DNA of 64,000 bases from Ipomoea triloba (Eukaryota; Streptophyta; Magnoliopsida; Solanales; Convolvulaceae). This document shows, piece after piece, positions 55,101 to 64,000 of the stretch. The notes under the pieces were generated by a model. The model worked only from the letters and a program-made list of their open reading frames with translations, was not told where the DNA came from and did no database searches. Position numbers and translations under genes: made by a program. Numbering within the stretch: position 1 is the first letter of the stretch; each line of letters opens with the position of its first letter. The stretch spans positions 19,124,453-19,188,452 of the forward strand of contig NC_044923.1 in assembly GCF_003576645.1 (NCBI RefSeq). The letters run 5' to 3'.

Positions 55101-55859
55101 CCAAACAAGATCTCATCAAAACAACAATCAATAGACAAGAATAGATAATCCAACAATCTAAGCATTTAGATCCAAAATAGAGATAAGATCATCACACTAG
55201 CATCATACAATCATACAATCCAAATCCCTAGATTAAACTAGCCACTCATGATATGAAATCCAAGACAAAAGCTAAGTTAATCCAAGAACAAGATAACAAA
55301 ATATAATAGAAATGAAATAGAGATCACCTAGAGTGAAGTAATCCTTCAATCCAAGCTTGTTGTCTTGCTACAATGGAGATTTATCTAAACAAAGAAATGT
55401 AAATCTAAGAAAATGGAGAAAGTTCTCCAAAGGAAAAACTAAGGAAAGGAAAACTAAATTTCTAGGAACCTCCTCTGAAAATCTATCAAAGGGGTTTAAA
55501 TAGTCTCCGAAAAAGCAACCCTAGCAATTTTCGCGCAATGCAGTCTCCACGCCTGCTCACACGCGTGTGAGTGTGCGTGGGAGGCTACTGGATTATTTCC
55601 ATGCACGCTCACACACATGTGGCCATCCAATTGGGTCCTCTAGGGCTCCGATCTTGCCTGATTCGCTCTTTAAGCTCAACTTTTGCTCCTACTTGCTCCC
55701 GGTGCTCCTGTTTCACCTCCTTTAGGCTAAAAGTAGCTTCCGTGTGTTGGTTAGTGATTTTCAAGCATTTATGAGCACAATTCATCATGCAAGGATGCTA
55801 TAAACGTGACAAAACACCCTAATATGTACTTGATTTAAGGGTATCTCGGAGGCTTATCA
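52167..55859 (-). repeat. Athila-type 5' LTR, with nested solo LTR
   Basis: On the minus strand it starts TGATAAGCC at 55859 and ends TTCTTCA at 52167. Removing the nested 2357-bp solo LTR and one TSD leaves about 1.33 kb. Near 55555-55620 it has ACACGCGTGTGAGTGTGCGT-type palindromic sequence, similar to the cluster at 58445-58590. No gene inside. Confidence 0.75.
52547..54903 (-). repeat. Solo LTR of the pol-less/chromovirus family, with TSD
   Basis: TGTGACACCCC to GGGGTGTTACA, 2357 bp, reverse orientation of 41402-43980. The 5-bp repeat TAAGG flanks it (52542-52546 and 54904-54908). The internal region is absent, so it formed by LTR-LTR recombination. The minisatellite of this LTR family is reduced to one or two units near 53330. 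Confidence 0.92.
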
Positions 55860-56009
55860 CTTGTTCTTGGATTAAATTAGCTTTTGTCTTTGATTTCATA
55901 TCATGAGTGGCTAGTTTAATCTAGGGATTTGGATTGTGTGATTGTATGATGCTAGTGTGATGATCTTATCTCTATTTTGGATCTAAATGCATAGATTGTT
56001 GGATTATCT
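55860..56009 (+). repeat. Inverted LTR arm, plus orientation
   Basis: The reverse complement of about 55144-55293, forming an inverted repeat with a 566-bp spacer. It abuts the LTR terminus at 55859. Confidence 0.8.
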
Positions 56010-56040
56010 CTCGGGATTACCATCTTAATATGCCAATGCA

Positions 56041-58197
56041 CACATCATAAGGTTCATACGAGCATGTGGGATGTACAGGCAAGAAGGCGTTAGTGAGGAA
56101 ATAGTTCGACTTAAATTATTCCCATTTTCAGTTATAGAAGAGGCAACACGATGGTTGGAAAGCCAAGACGACAATCATTTCAAATCGTGGCAGTAGTTAC
56201 ATCCTGAATTCATGAACGAGTTCTTTCCCATTACAAAGACTATGAGGATTCGAAGGCTAATACATGAATTCAAGCAAGGAAGGCTTGAAAGTTTGGGAGA
56301 GGCTTGGCGACGATTCAAAGTTCTTAAAAGACAATGCCCGCAAGATCTGATGCACCCATGGGACATGATTAGCTCATTCTACGGAGGGCTAACAGATGAA
56401 GGAAAGATGTTGCTTGACTCATCCTCCAGCGGTGCCTTTGTCTCTGTAGCTTTGCCAGAAGCTGAAAAACTAATTGAAAGAATATCTAAGAATACATCCT
56501 GTTGGTACGACCGACGAGGAGATCACAGGGGCATATATGAAGTTGATAATCGTGTGGCGAGCGATGCAAAAATAGAGGCAATGAATCACGAAATCAAAAA
56601 GCTACAGGCTATGGTAGAAAAAATGGAAGGAAAACCCAAGCCTTGTATGGCTTTGGCTCTTTACTATAACATGTGTGGAGGACCTCATGATACCAATATT
56701 TGCACTTCTCCGTCTGCATCTGAGCAAGTTGAGGCGGTAGATTACCAAAGGAACTCCAACTACAATGCTTATGGACAGAATCAAAGATCGAACAATAATT
56801 GGAAACAGGGAGAGGGTTGGACCAATAGCAACAATGATGGATATCAAGCGAGAGGACAATACAACTATGGAAACAAGCCTGCATATGGACAAAATGATAA
56901 GAACATATTGATGTACAATCAAAACCAAGGAAATGGAAATCAAATGACCCAATTCAGGCCACAATACAACTCTCAACTTTACTTTACTCAACAGAGAAGG
57001 GATGACATCCGTGAAGTAGATGAAAGACTTACAAGGACAATCATGGAACTCAAGAATGATCGGGCTAATCTAAAACAAGAGATTACTCAAGAGATTCGAC
57101 AAGAGATTTCTAGTCTTAAACAAGAGTCCAAGGCTACACTAAAGACCATTGAGAATCAAATCTCTCAAATGTTTAAGATGATGTCGGATAGACACTACAG
57201 AAAACTACCGAGTAACACTGAGAACAATCCAAAAGAGAGAGTCAATGCTATTGATGCCAAGGAAGAAGAACATGAAAAATGTGATCCGATGGATGCTATT
57301 TGCGGAATATGCCAATGTAAGGTAGAAGACAAGAGAAACGAGACTACCTCTTGTAGTCCCAATCTCGAATTAAAGAATACGAGCGGTTCGTGCACAATCT
57401 CAATGAAGGAAAGCAAGGAGAAAACCACTTCGGAAGTGCGTCCAAAAGAAAAGGAGCTACCACGTGACAAAAACAAAAGTTCAAAAGAGAAAGAAGCGAC
57501 TCGAGAAGGTACAATTAATGCTTTTATCCGAAAATTTTTCAATAACAGGGAATGCCGCGAGTTATTTGAGGATGACAATTGTGATAATTTTATTTGCTTA
57601 AGCCAAGAATCTTCGGCTTGTTTGACTGAGGGTTACCCCAGAAAGAAGGGCGACCCTGGAGCTTTGTTGATTCCTTGTTCTATACAGAATATGGAACCTC
57701 AAAATGCTCTTGCCGATCTTGGAGCTTCTATTAATGTCATGTCTTCAAATCTTTTTGAAAAATTGAACTTACCAAGCTTGAAACCGACGAGGCTGACTCT
57801 GCGTTTAGCTGATGGAACCACACGGTGTCCTGAAGGCTTAGCGGAAGATGTTTTAGTAAGAGTACGAAAATTTCTTGTGCCTATCGACTTTGTTGTTTGC
57901 AAGATGGGTGATAATGAGCCCCATGGATCCTTAATTCTTGGAAGACAATTTTTGGCTACGTGTCATGCATGCATAGATGTGAGTTCAGGTGAAATAACCC
58001 TGAGATTTGATGGACAAGCCACAAGTGATGAGAAGGAAAGAATGAAGGAAGAAGATGATAATGTAAGGGCGACGGTGAAAACGAAAACTAAATCAAAACC
58101 GAAGTGGAAAAATGATAAGCTTACATGGAAGAATACGTGGGTACCAAAATGTTTCCTACCCACTAGTCTACTACCAAGGAGTATGGTTGATTCGTGA
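56041..58197 (+). pseudogene. gag-pro: Athila-type gag-protease
   Basis: Gag capsid region: VRLKLFPFSVIEEATRWLES, EFMNEFFPITKTMRIRRL, EAWRRFKVLKRQCPQD, then an N/Y/Q-rich stretch and a coiled coil with long K/E runs. A TAG at 56194-56196 interrupts the capsid. Protease: ALADLGASINVMSSNLFEKL (the Athila form DLGAS of the DSG motif), LRLADGTTRCPEGLAEDV and LILGRQFLATCHACIDV. The C-terminus is lysine-rich and stops at 58195-58197. No RT follows. From 56212 onward the frame has no stop, 661 codons, which is unusual here. No CCHC zinc knuckle is present in gag. Confidence 0.85.
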
Positions 58198-58241
58198 ACA
58201 AGGTATCATGCGTCTAGCCAATGACGTAAACTGTGGCGCTA

Positions 58242-58259
58242 CTTGGGAGGCAACCCAAG
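58242..58259 (+). promoter_or_regulatory. Conserved stem-loop, second Athila-type element
   Basis: CTTGGGAGGCAACCCAAG, identical to 14291-14308, 45 bp after the gag-protease stop. Confidence 0.55.
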
Positions 58260-58444
58260 ATTTCAATAAATTGTTTTTAAAGTTCTTTTTATGTTTTTGT
58301 TATAATAATTTGTTACAATCCAATGGTACCATGCTTTTGAGGACTAACTTGTAGGATTCGAGACTAAAAATTACTTTGGAAAGGTCTAATTCGAGCATAG
58401 GTATGAAGGGAAAAACCAAAACCGGAAGAAAATAGTGCACCGCG

Positions 58445-58590
58445 CTGACACGCAGGATCACACGCGTGCAGACGTGCGTGGGAGCGTGGCAGTAAGCCCC
58501 CATGCACGCTCACACGCGTGTAGCCGTGCGTGGGAGCGAGGCAGAAAGCCCCCACGCACGCACACACGCGTGTCGCCGGCGTGAAAGCTT
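58445..58590 (+). repeat. 52-bp tandem repeat with CACGCGTG palindromes
   Basis: CACGCGTG cores at 58461, 58513 and 58565 (period 52) with ACACGCGTGT at 58512-58521 and 58564-58573. It sits between the stem-loop and the 3' ORF, the position of the palindrome cluster in element A, but with unrelated sequence. Confidence 0.88.
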
Positions 58591-58748
58591 CCCCACGGAA
58601 TAAAACCCTCCATTCGGCCTTCCCACGCCATTTTTGCTTCCCAACCCTATTTTTCTTCTCTTCTCCACGCAAGGTAGACTCCATACTCAAGGTTTGAACA
58701 TAGTGACTTATTTTTACTTCAAGAAGGATTAAAACATCACCATCAAGG

Positions 58749-59689
58749 ATGGGACGAGCTAAAGAGATCGCAAAGAAAACAAAATATGATCACGGTGAAT
58801 CCAGTAGGTGACGAGCACGACCGCAAGCTGCAGTTCAACAAGCTCCCCAGGAGCGAGGTGCGAGGTCTCTTAGGCACTTGACACCCCTTCAACTGACCTC
58901 GGTGGATAATTACAAGAGCAAGCAGCTGAGCGTCGGCCGTCACTTTGATGACAATGTTTTAACATAGTTTGGCTGCCAAAATGAGGTGAATGGACTGATA
59001 AGGCACCGACAGCTCCGCCGTCTATTCGAGTGGAGAGGACCTACATCTGCGCCAGTCACGTATGAATTTTTAGCGACATTGGAAATTAGAAAAGAAATTA
59101 ACAATGCAAGAGAGTCCATTTCATTCATACTGTTTGGCAACCACTATAGCTTGTCAGTTAATACTTTAGGTGTTACGCTTGGATTCCACACCAACGAGAG
59201 CATCTCTATGCCACATTTCAGGGAGTTTAAGGAAGATTTTGATTCAGAAGCTGTTGCTATTCAGTATTGGAGGAGCATCACCAACAATGCCCCTTACAAT
59301 TCATCAAACCTCAAGGCAAATCTCATCACAAGGAATGGTTTAAAGGCTATTAGGTTAGCCTTTGTAGTGAATCTCTCCGGCAGAACCACCAACCGCAACA
59401 AAGTTTATAAGCAAGATCTTTTTTATATGTGGTGCATGGAGAATGGAATCAACATCAACATGGGCGTGCAAGCGAGAAAATGGCTTCAAACCCAACTTAA
59501 GCCTAAGGTTCAAACTATTTTCATTGGACCTTTTGTTACTAGACTGTGCCAGGGGTTGGGCCTTACAAACCTTCTTATGGGAGAAAAGGATGAAGGTACC
59601 ATTATTGCTTTCACTGTTGGTGAGTTCTTTGCTATGAATATGAGGTTGGGAGGTGATGATGCGCCAGATTTGGAAGCTTCTGATGATAC
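58749..59689 (+). pseudogene. Athila-type 3' ORF (env-position protein), second element
   Basis: The true start is probably the ATG at 58749 (MGRAKEIAKKTK, basic like MAPKSRISKRQR of element A). The same frame has a TGA at 58809-58811 and a TAG at 58965-58967 and is then open to the junction at 59690. The domain contains YEFLATLEIRKEIN, a hydrophobic strand YSLSVNTLGVTLGF, and a helix-rich part with KQDLFYMWCMENGININMG typical of Athila 3' ORFs. It is C-terminally truncated by the inserted LTR. No membrane helix is apparent. Confidence 0.75.
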
Positions 59690-61607
59690 TGTGACACCCC
59701 CAACCTCACACCGGCTGAGATAGCTAAAGCTTAACACAACAGCTGCCAATCTCAACCATCAAACGAAAACATAGCGGAAGCGATTTAAAACCTAAGGGGC
59801 GTCATGCCACATCTAGGTATAACACAGCCTAGATGCACAGGCTAAACATAAAACGGACTAAGCTGTCATAGATATAAACCAAGATAAAATTCTCAAAACA
59901 TAAACCACAATCATCGAAAAGTACTCAAACCACTAATCCAGAGTATACTAATAATATCTCAAGGCACACATGCCAAAACCAAAGTCTAAACAAGGTAAAC
60001 TAAGGCTAAACATCCTCATAAGGAAAGCTCTAGCGCGCTCTCGCATAACTACTCCATACCTGGAAAACACACAAAGAACCATTAGCAAAAGAATGCTAAG
60101 CAACCACCATTCACACCCGCAAGGAGATATAGATATACATAAGCTTGTAAATAGGTTTACACACCCATATAGAATATAAACACCAACGAACTGTTCAGTA
60201 GTTGAAAACGATACTCAACAATAATAAGCTGAACGAATCACAAACCAAGACTCAATCAAACAAAGCCAATAGCCAACAACAAAGCATAATGCAATAACGA
60301 ACCATAACCGAGATCCATAAGGTATCGACCGAATTAGCATAAAGAGCTCATAAAACGGACCAAGAAGGAACCCCAACTCCAACCTCCAAACCAAGGCAAC
60401 CCAACCACCAAACCAAGTCAAACCACATGGTCAGAAGTCAGGAGTCAAGAGTCAATCCCAGAAAAACCGGTACACAGGGGTGACCAACCCAAAGTCAGTG
60501 GTCAAGAGCCAAACCCGGAAAACCGGTACACAGGGGTGATGAGCCCAATCACAGGGACCGAAGTCCAATCACAGGGGTAATCAACCCAATCACAGGGACC
60601 GAAGTCCAAAGTCAGAAGTCAATAGTAGCACAGTCAATAGTAGCACAGTCAATAGTAGCCAACAACCACCAACAACCTCAACCAAACCACCATCACAACC
60701 TCATACTCCAACATCACTCAAAGCAACTAAAACAAAGTGTTCATCTCAAATATGAACACAAACCAACTCCCAGATAATGAATCAAAGGATCAATAGATCA
60801 AGAATACCAAAAATGGAAACCAAAGACATGAATCAATACTCCAAGCTAAGGTATAAAATACCCAATAAATGACATGAATAAGTACTCCAAAGACATAGTA
60901 AAATACCCAACAAAACAATCCAACAATAATCAGAAACAAAGGAGAATAACAGACAACAACAACAGAGAAACCGTTCACTGGAAATCAACTCCCAGTGAAC
61001 TTGCGGAACACTCTCACGGATCACTGCCTTCCGCCAGTCTCCTCCGCGAGAAGGAGACGGCCTCCCTCGGCGGACCACCCTCCTCCGCCCAAGCCAACCG
61101 TCGCCACCTTGCGGATCGCCCTCGAGGGTTACATTGTGCCGTTCAGGTCTTCCGCAAGGCCAACCCAAATCCCTTCCAGAGACAGTTCAACCCAGATCAA
61201 CAAATCCCACTTCCAGAATACAAAATCAGACCAAATACACTCACATTTCATCCCATTTAGAGTCCAAAAATAGGGNCTTAATAAATTCACCCCTTACAAA
61301 TTAAATACAAGAATTAGCTCATAAGATGTCTTAGAAACAATATATATATATATATAATGTATGATCAAGAATGTGGGCTTGTAAGAATATTTAATAACAA
61401 ACATTGTAAGGGTCCAAATTGAATAAAATCCCTTACAAGAATAAATTCAATTAATTGGGCTCTTGATTAGAATAATTAAATTAGGCTCAAGGAATATATA
61501 TATATATATATATCAAATTGAAAGAATTAGCCCAATTGGAATTAATTAAATTACCCAAGGAATTAATTATCGAACGAAAGGCTTGAACGAATTTACGGGG
61601 TGTTACA
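59690..61607 (-). repeat. Chromovirus 3' LTR, 1918 bp
   Basis: TGTGACACCCC to GGGGTGTTACA, same family as 41402-43980. It contains four to five minisatellite units (60470-60615), a GC-rich stretch (61000-61160) and TA runs. A single N at 61276 marks an unresolved spot. No gene. Confidence 0.88.
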
Positions 61608-61625
61608 CTCTACCCCCCTTAAAAG
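61608..61625 (-). other. Polypurine tract
   Basis: On the minus strand CTTTTAAGGGGGGTAGAG directly before the LTR start, followed outward by AGCTTCGGGGACGAAGCTCC, as at 41355-41401. Confidence 0.8.
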
Positions 61626-61669
61626 GAGCTTCGTCCCCGAAGCTCGAAGCTAACGGGAACTTGAAACAG

Positions 61670-61978
61670 AACGATTCAAAGAGAACAAGGGATTCAACGA
61701 AAGATTGAAAAGAAAACGATTGCTCAACTAATCCTAAACTCAAGAACACACTAACATGCAACTAAACTCAAGAACTTACTAACTTCTAACATTCTAAACT
61801 TATAACTTACCCAACCCAAAACNAGAAACAGAACGATTCAAAGGAACAAAGATTCAACGGAAGACCGAAAAGGGAACGATTGCTCAACTAGTCCTAAACT
61901 CAAAAACATACTAACACGCAATTAAGCTCAAGCACATACTACACCTCTAGCATCCTAAACTTATAACCTACCCAACCC
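61670..61978 (-). repeat. About 155-bp duplication around a single N
   Basis: 61670-61822 and 61824-61978 are two diverged versions of the same 3' UTR block separated by one N. The divergence shows they are two different element copies joined by the assembler, or a real old duplication. Confidence 0.75.
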
Positions 61979-62102
61979 AAACTAGCATGCAAGAACTAAA
62001 CTCGCTACTTACTTAGGTAAAAAGGATTCCTAACAAAGATCTAACATATGCATGGAAGCTATCAACTGAACTGGGTGACCTCCTCATGCCGAATTGCTTG
62101 GA

Positions 62103-62265
62103 ACTAATTTCTCATCACATTCCCCATATCCAAGGTCGCTCCTTTGGCCACGTGGTTGGATCACACCGCCTTCACGGACTTCATTGCTTGCCGGTGCACT
62201 TCTCTTGACTGGGTGACCAAAATTCTTGTTGGCTTCTCTTCATAAGATAGAGCATCTTCGAACGT
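62103..62265 (-). pseudogene. Degenerate chromodomain remnant
   Basis: The minus-strand translation gives FEDALSYEEKPTRIL, then KSVKAV-stop-SNHVAKGATLDM, ending in a stop. It aligns by eye with the chromodomain at 19415-19714 (YEERPIRIL, KVQWSNHSPEEATWE). A stop replaces the conserved tryptophan and the WE pair is lost. Confidence 0.65.
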
Positions 62266-62534
62266 TACGACTTCCAGGTGGATATCACGAAGCGCATCAT
62301 GCACATATATCTTCAGCAGCAAAAAGCGAACGCATCACGCATCTGGTCTAACTTGGTCGGCATATGTCTCCTATCGGTCGTGGGCAGCTTTCACTCTTTC
62401 TTGAACCAACTCAACTTTTCCGATGACACATGTAGACGCTACGATCTTAGGGTCACTTGATTTACCAAATCTTCCCAACTGAACGGGCTGTTACACTTCT
62501 TTGCTTTAACCTTTTGACAGCTTAGGCGAACTCC

Positions 62535-62575
62535 ATTTCTTGAAAGATCCAACTCAGAACCATTCCATAAGGATA
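62535..62575 (-). repeat. Short fragment related to the accessory ORF
   Basis: About 40 bp (AGATCCAACTCAGAACCATT) match the minus-strand accessory ORF near 31220 and the plus copy near 40470. Too short to show more than a shared origin. Confidence 0.5.
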
Positions 62576-64000
62576 ATTCGCATTGGGGACAGAAGGTTAA
62601 AACTAGTACGGTAGTATATAGAGGAAAACATTTATAGAAGGTATGCTTATTAAGAAAAATGTTGACCCAACAAGGAAAGAGAATGAAAGGTTTAAGGTGT
62701 AAGGTTTAAGAACAGTCGTTGATTAAGAATAGAATCAAGAGTTATCAAGGTTGCGACTTAGGGAATGCGGTTGTCACCTTGCACAAGGGATTTTCAAGAA
62801 GCACACAAGGTCGACGTTCGAGCGGATGGAAATGATTTTTCAATAGAAAGTGGTGTCAAGTTCTTTTAAGGAAAAGAGAAGAGCTTGTCTTTGAAAGAAA
62901 ATAAGGACGAGGTTCGAAGAGATCAAAAGAATTTCTCAATCAAGAGAATATTAAGTTCTTTCAACAACAGAGAAGGAACGAAAAGAACTTGGCTTCGAGA
63001 ACAGATAAGGGCGAGATTGAAAACACAAGAGGAGTTTTCCAACGTTAGGGTATTTACCTTACTCCAAGAGGTGCAAGAATTTAAGTTTCAAGAGGAACCA
63101 TGAACGAGGTTTTAAAACAAACTGAAAGGTTGTCTGAATGAAAGGATATACAATTTTCCAAGGGATTGAGAGAGGTTCGGTTTCAAGGGACGATAGCAAT
63201 GAGGTCTAGAAAGATAGAAAGGATTCTTTAACGGTAGGGTATGCACTTTTCCAAAAAGAAAAGACAAATCCAGTTTCAAGCTAAGATGAGATAGGGATTT
63301 AGAACAGGTAGAAGGGATGTTTCAATAAGAGGGCATTTAGAGGTTCAAGAAACAAAGGAAAATTTAGTTTCTAAGGAGAAATAGGAATAATGATTAGAAC
63401 AGATAGAAGGGATCTTATAGATAGAATGATAGTTGGGATTGCAAGGAGCAAAGAAGGGTTCGGCTTTAAGAAGGATAGGAAGTCTCTCAACTCTAAACGA
63501 TTTCCTCGGCTCGCTGATTTGACCATGATACTCTGACCGATTGACGGATCTTGACCTTGCTTCCTACGCAACGTGGGTCTACAGTTCGGATAAGCTCTAC
63601 TTCGTAAGGTACGAAACGCACAACCTTTGCCACCCCAGGAGAAGTCGAAGGCGATGGATTGCTAAAGACTGATTGGTGCAGAACGAGGGATTTCTGAGGA
63701 AGCTTCATGAAAAGGTAGGTTCAACTAGGGAGGTATCGCCTGATCTTGAAAGGAGATTCGCCTATGATTACTGGTGATCTTGAAAACCGGGTTTACTTTC
63801 TTGTACTTTGAAACATCGAGGTCCTAAAGCCGACGTAACGCGTGCATCTTCTTTAGCATTAAGAATTCTTGCTCCTTTTGATCGTTCAGGGTTCTACGAG
63901 AAGTCCTTTATTTATTCGATTGGCAATCTTCGTTGTAAGATGGTTCGGTCAAGTCTTGGTGTTCTTCTTGCGATTCTTGCAGGTCAATAGCACGAACACA
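62576..64000. other. Mostly unassigned, purine-rich region
   Basis: Apart from the 95-bp tandem repeat at 62825-63490 I see no convincing feature. A minus-strand ORF at 63493-63708 ends VRVSWSNQRAEEIV, faintly like a chromodomain end, and may be a further chromovirus remnant. Confidence 0.4.
62825..63490. repeat. Degenerate tandem repeat, about 95-bp period, seven units
   Basis: Units begin near 62825, 62923, 63025, 63124, 63217, 63311 and 63406, each with a GAAAGGAT-like start, a TTTCAA/TTTCCAA core, a GTTTCAAG-like middle and a GAGGTT-like end. Spacing is 93-102 bp. No similarity to the LTRs here. Confidence 0.65.

Larger units (their letters stand above)
51940..55859 (-). mobile_element. 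Athila-type element, 5' end (LTR, PBS, leader)
   Basis: On the minus strand: LTR 55859 to 52167 (interrupted by a solo LTR), primer-binding site, then about 200 bp of A/T-rich leader that stops at the rDNA fragment. No coding part remains. Confidence 0.75.
55860..59689 (+). mobile_element. Athila-type relative with gag-protease and 3' ORF but no RT/integrase
   Basis: A 150-bp LTR fragment is followed by gag, protease, the CTTGGGAGGCAACCCAAG stem-loop, a palindrome cluster and a 3' ORF, then cut at 59690 by a chromovirus LTR. In element A the stem-loop follows integrase; here it follows protease. Confidence 0.75.
59690..62265 (-). mobile_element. Chromovirus, 3' end only (LTR, polypurine tract, degenerate chromodomain)
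   Basis: Read on the minus strand: chromodomain remnant, UTR with a duplicated block, polypurine tract, LTR ending at 59690 in the Athila 3' ORF. It shares its LTR with the pol-less element, so this chromovirus is a candidate autonomous partner. Confidence 0.7.

Noticed and set aside
54919..55143. Host gene between the solo LTR and the inverted LTR arm
   Set aside because: Sequence is Athila LTR interior; it is continuous with 52167-52541 once the solo LTR is removed.
63493..63708. Minus-strand ORF as a clear chromodomain
   Set aside because: Only the final VRVSWSNQRAEEIV is suggestive; the aromatic-cage part is not recognisable, so it is mentioned only as a possible remnant.

Overview
The window is plant nuclear heterochromatin built almost entirely of nested and broken LTR retrotransposons. 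The kingdom follows from the element lineages: SIRE-like Ty1/copia, Athila-type Ty3/gypsy and Tekay-like chromoviruses. It is supported by a plant-type 18S rRNA fragment. I see no intact host gene and cannot name the species. Five long N gaps and several single Ns mark a draft assembly.

Layout. 1-9428: SIRE-like copia copy 1 (gag, pol with an internal deletion, a long 3' ORF called ORF2 here, 3' LTR). 10374-16264: Athila-type element A (pol and 3' ORF). 16265-19714: 3' end of a Tekay-like chromovirus on the minus strand (chromodomain, 3-kb LTR). 19715-30804: copia copy 2, 5'-truncated, with a complete 3' LTR. 30805-30950: Athila LTR fragment. 30961-33115, minus strand: an element with gag and an accessory ORF but no pol. 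33116-35140: scrambled chromovirus LTR and integrase. 35141-48779: copia copy 3, bounded by the 5-bp direct repeat AATGC, holding a second gag-plus-ORF element (38912-43980) and a partly inverted 3' LTR. 48785-50191: the rest of the chromovirus LTR that copy 3 entered. 50413-about 51935: 18S rRNA 5' fragment plus ETS-like sequence. 51940-55859: 5' end of an Athila-type element on the minus strand (PBS, LTR) with a nested solo LTR carrying TSD TAAGG. 55860-59689: plus-strand Athila relative with gag-protease and 3' ORF but no RT or integrase. 59690-62265: minus-strand chromovirus 3' end. 62266-64000: largely unassigned, with a degenerate 95-bp tandem repeat.

Two results stand out. First, four unrelated element lineages (copia, two Athila types, a pol-less chromovirus relative) each carry a long non-pol ORF between the coding core and the 3' LTR. 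By eye these ORFs share one layout: a globular N-terminal domain with an aromatic-(A/Q)-(N/T) motif and a hydrophobic strand about 20 residues later, then a low-complexity linker and, in three of the four, a C-terminal coiled coil or glutamine-rich helix. In the copia family the ORF sits behind its own candidate promoter, a G-box and TATA box with identical spacing in three copies. Second, exact tandem duplications of precisely 42 bp occur in at least ten places in unrelated sequences. They look like untrimmed contig overlaps and preserve reading frames only because 42 is divisible by 3.

Almost every coding region has stop codons or frameshifts, so the window records decayed insertions. The copies remain similar enough to each other to identify most individual lesions.
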